Below, in pieces: positions 20,515 to 22,651 of a DNA stretch of 22,651 nt (its first letter is position 1; the number at the start of each line of letters is the position of its first letter). The position numbers and the translations under genes were made by a program. The stretch is from positions 1 through 22,651 of the forward strand of contig MEXE01000031.1 of assembly GCA_001775555.1 (NCBI GenBank). Direction: 5' to 3'. Source of the stretch: Candidatus Amesbacteria bacterium RBG_19FT_COMBO_48_16. Lineage in GTDB: Bacteria > Patescibacteriota > Microgenomatia > CAZETR01 > Amesbacteraceae. A model generated the notes under the pieces. That model searched no databases and was not told the DNA's origin. It saw only the letters and a program-made list of their open reading frames with translations.

Positions 20515-21515
20515 CTGTGGCCTACAAAGGAGAACTACTAGATGTTCGTGCCAGGCTGGATAGCCTCCGTCTACATCTGTCAGAGAAAATCGGTCAGCAT
20601 TTTATCGTCGATCCCTCAGTGATCCGCAAGGTAGTCTCGCTAGTTCAACCCGGGGCGGAAGTAATAGAGATTGGAGCTGGAATAGGCCACATCAGTGATC
20701 TAATAGCCCAAAGAGCCGGAGAACTAACAGCTATCGAAATTGACCCCAGGTTTGAGCCTCTTTTAGAAGAGGTAGCAGGAAGGCATTCTAACGTAAAATT
20801 TATCATTGGAGACGCCTCACGGTTTCCTTTCCAAAGACAACGGCCGTCCGAAGGCTTTCAACAGGTTTTAGGAAATATCCCCTTTCATATCATTGAACCT
20901 CTAATAAGAAAATTGGTTGGAGCGCCAATTAATGAAATTGACCTTATCACCGGTGACAGGTTTGCTACCGAAATACAGGCTGGACCCGAAAGCCCTGATT
21001 ACGGCAAATTGGCACTTATTACCCAAACCTTTTTCGATTCTGAAGTCATCGGCTCATTTCCTCCCCAAGCCGCCTACCCTCCGCCCAGAACCGGCTTTAA
21101 GCTAATCCGGTTACTTCCAAAAGAGGCCGAAGGGATTCAAGCTGAGAAAGACAGTCGGATCCTCTCCCGTCTGGTCCAGACCGAGGGCCAGCGCAACTCG
21201 ATTCGCCAAGTTATTGAACAGGCATTAGCTGAAGATAGAAAGGGTCTAGGAACTCTATCCAAAAGGGAGTTCCACCAAAAAAACCGCTCCGATTTCAGAA
21301 AGCGAGCTAAAACATGGGCTCGATCGGCAAATAACGGCATGCCAGATTTTTCTACCGATAGAAATAGATTTGGTAGGCACAGTCCCCAAGCAAAAACAGA
21401 TAACTTAGGAGTTCCAGATCAAATCCTTAACAGCACCTTTTCTAAACTGGACAACTCCCAGGTTAGAGCATTAGTACTCGCCTTGCGATCTGCTCTGCAA
21501 TCTCACCGTATCTGA
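20499..21515 (+). CDS. Erm/KsgA-type rRNA adenine N6-methyltransferase
   Basis: The family dimethylates adenines in rRNA: KsgA (RsmA) in the 16S 3' end, Erm at 23S A2058, which gives macrolide-type resistance. Motifs: GQHFIVD (32-38), SAM loop EIGAGIGHIS (57-66), acidic AIEIDPRF (78-85), GDAS (104-107), catalytic GNIPF (125-129), and a KsgA-like FPPQAAYPPPRTGF block. The GNIPFHIIEPLIRKLV run is closer to Erm (GNIPYNISTDIIRKI) than to KsgA (GNLPYNIS). At 338 residues it exceeds both families, with a basic tail after about 250 (KREFHQKNRSDFRKRAKTW). A housekeeping KsgA with an odd tail is the main alternative. The GTG start is the first usable codon after the leader ORF. Confidence 0.8.
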   Translation: MIKYTPVAYKGELLDVRARLDSLRLHLSEKIGQHFIVDPSVIRKVVSLVQPGAEVIEIGAGIGHISDLIAQRAGELTAIEIDPRFEPLLEEVAGRHSNVKFIIGDASRFPFQRQRPSEGFQQVLGNIPFHIIEPLIRKLVGAPINEIDLITGDRFATEIQAGPESPDYGKLALITQTFFDSEVIGSFPPQAAYPPPRTGFKLIRLLPKEAEGIQAEKDSRILSRLVQTEGQRNSIRQVIEQALAEDRKGLGTLSKREFHQKNRSDFRKRAKTWARSANNGMPDFSTDRNRFGRHSPQAKTDNLGVPDQILNSTFSKLDNSQVRALVLALRSALQSHRI

Positions 21516-21533
21516 AATTCTGCTGTCTGTTTC

Positions 21534-21542
21534 TGCTAAACT
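21534..21542 (+). promoter_or_regulatory. Candidate extended -10 before the wzy-like gene
   Basis: TGCTAAACT resembles an extended -10 (TG-n-TAAACT) and ends 6 bases before ATG 21549. No Shine-Dalgarno site or clear -35 box is present. Confidence 0.35.
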
Positions 21543-21548
21543 ATCTTC

Positions 21549-22651
21549 ATGTCCTGGCCCGGGAAACTGATTGAGAAGTCTTTTATAGCTCTCTTTATCC
21601 TTGTCCCTCTGATCTTTCTCCCCACGACCTCCGAACTTTTCGAATTCCCCAAAATCATCGTCACTTACCTGATAACCGCCACCATAGTATTTGCCTGGGC
21701 TTCACGTTGCATTATTGCCAAAAAAGTTATTTTCAAACGGACCCCCCTCGATCTCCCCATACTTCTTTTCCTTACTTCCCAATTTCTTAGCCTCTTATTC
21801 TCTCTCGACCCCCGCACTTCCTGGCTGGGTTACTATTCCCGCTTCAACGGCGGCTTCTTGTCTCTGCTCTCTTACTCCCTCCTTTACTGGGCATTCGTCT
21901 CCAACATGAACCGCCGTTCTACCCTGTCCACTATTAACTATTCACTAATCACTGCGGGCGTTGTCGCCCTCTGGGGAGTCGCTGAGCATTTCGGAATAGA
22001 CGACTCCTGGTGGGTCCAGGACGTGCGAAACCGCGTTTTTTCCACTCTGGGCCAGCCTAACTGGCTGGCAGCCTACCTCGTCGCGCTGATTTTTATCCCC
22101 CTATCCAAAGCCCTAACATCCAAGAAAATTGACCCTATTCACTATTCACTATTTACTATTTACTTTCTCGCCCTCCTCTTTACCAAATCCCGCTCCGGCC
22201 TTCTGGCCTTCGGCTTCTCCTCCCTTGTCTTCTGGTGCTTTTTATTCATAAATCATAAATCCAAAATTATAAATCAATTTTTAGTCTTTTCCCTTCTTAC
22301 ACTTACACTTACACTTACAATTGCCAATCCCCTCCGAGATCTGGTCTTTACGCCTCAGGCTCCTCCCGTTATTTCAGGACCCGCTTTGGAAATCGGCGGG
22401 ACGGAATCAGGCGCAATCCGAAAAATCGTCTGGACCGGAGCCCTGCGAATTTGGCGCTCCTCTCCCAAGGCTTTTTGGCTGGGTACCGGCCCGGAAACAT
22501 TTGCCATGGCTTACTATCAATTCAGGCCAATTGAACACAACTATACCTCGGAATGGGAATTGCTTTATAACAAAGCCCATAACGAGTTTCTAAATTATTT
22601 AGCCACCACAGGGCTTCTGGGTCTTGGGTCCTATCTTATTCTCCTGTTAAC
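21549..22651 (+). CDS. O-antigen ligase/Wzy-like polytopic membrane protein, 3' end beyond window
   Basis: The open frame runs to the window edge (367 codons visible). It holds many hydrophobic segments (for example FIALFILVPLIFLPT, FLTSQFLSLLFSL, ALITAG-like and LLAFGFSSLVFWCFLF). The Wzy_C hallmark is visible near the end: WLGTGPETF followed by YNKAHNEFLNYLATTGLLGLG. Also typical is QPNWLAAYLV. Such proteins polymerise or ligate glycan chains outside the cytoplasmic membrane. Three heptamer arrays and a CTTACA array lie inside; the last gives the repeat LTLTLTLT. It is a separate transcription unit from the methyltransferase, whose stop is 33 bases upstream. Whether it acts on the glycans of the neighbouring glycosyltransferases is unknown. 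Confidence 0.85.
   Translation, partial: MSWPGKLIEKSFIALFILVPLIFLPTTSELFEFPKIIVTYLITATIVFAWASRCIIAKKVIFKRTPLDLPILLFLTSQFLSLLFSLDPRTSWLGYYSRFNGGFLSLLSYSLLYWAFVSNMNRRSTLSTINYSLITAGVVALWGVAEHFGIDDSWWVQDVRNRVFSTLGQPNWLAAYLVALIFIPLSKALTSKKIDPIHYSLFTIYFLALLFTKSRSGLLAFGFSSLVFWCFLFINHKSKIINQFLVFSLLTLTLTLTIANPLRDLVFTPQAPPVISGPALEIGGTESGAIRKIVWTGALRIWRSSPKAFWLGTGPETFAMAYYQFRPIEHNYTSEWELLYNKAHNEFLNYLATTGLLGLGSYLILLL
21931..21951 (+). repeat. Heptamer array inside the wzy-like gene
   Basis: Units CTATTAA / CTATTCA / CTAATCA. Closely related to the array at 22135-22162. Confidence 0.65.
22135..22162 (+). repeat. Heptamer array inside the wzy-like gene
   Basis: Units CTATTCA / CTATTCA / CTATTTA / CTATTTA, in a loop between membrane segments (encodes IHYSLFTIY). 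Confidence 0.75.
22248..22275 (+). repeat. Heptamer array inside the wzy-like gene
   Basis: Units ATAAATC / ATAAATC / CAAAATT / ATAAATC, encoding the polar loop INHKSKIINQ. Confidence 0.75.
22296..22319 (+). repeat. Hexamer array CTTACA x4 inside the wzy-like gene
   Basis: Four identical CTTACA units, encoding alternating Leu/Thr within a hydrophobic segment. The same unit occurs in topA at 3529-3552. Confidence 0.75.

Overview
The window looks like a chromosome segment from a Patescibacteria (CPR) bacterium, possibly of Microgenomates type. The reasons are a compact housekeeping set (topA, mreB-mrdA, a dTMP-kinase-like gene), small unknown membrane proteins, a PaaX/Cas2-like regulator of a kind common in these genomes, and many transcription units whose -10 box sits only 4-12 bases before the start codon with no Shine-Dalgarno site. 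This placement is inference; no rRNA or marker phylogeny is available here.

Bases 1-9.1 kb are mostly minus-strand core genes: a truncated membrane protein, a formiminotransferase/cyclodeaminase pair, a dTMP-kinase-like protein, a small membrane protein, topA, a PaaX/Cas2-like protein, mrdA (PBP2) and mreB, plus one plus-strand secreted Ig-like protein. Bases 9.1-10.0 kb hold small orphan ORFs and a gene-poor stretch. A BpsA-type branched-polyamine synthase follows (10.0-11.0 kb), with a SpeD remnant on its tail.

The most striking part is 11.2-21.5 kb. A good promoter and a 51-base structured leader precede a gapless seven-gene operon: folE, queD, queE, queC, an inactive-looking zinc-peptidase-fold protein, a NodU/TobZ-type O-carbamoyltransferase and a family 2 glycosyltransferase. 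The first four make preQ0, the 7-deazaguanine precursor. Beside them lie a PIG-L/LmbE deacetylase (opposite strand), a GT4 glycosyltransferase, an aminoglycoside-phosphotransferase-fold kinase, a 40-codon leader-like ORF and an Erm/KsgA-type rRNA adenine methyltransferase. No preQ0-to-queuosine gene (queF, tgt, queA, queG/H) is in the window. The gene set resembles a 7-deazapurine glycoside pathway (core, glycosylation, deacetylation, carbamoylation, possible self-resistance). That reading is inference; supply of preQ0 to tRNA or DNA, with unrelated surface-sugar genes next door, is the main alternative.

After 21.5 kb a Wzy/O-antigen-ligase-like membrane protein runs off the end. The flanks (0.5-8.2 kb and 21.9-22.3 kb) carry short arrays of degenerate 7-base (sometimes 6-base) units inside genes. 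I saw none between about 9.4 and 21.5 kb, and that interval also looks more AT-rich, which fits a separate, perhaps acquired, origin.
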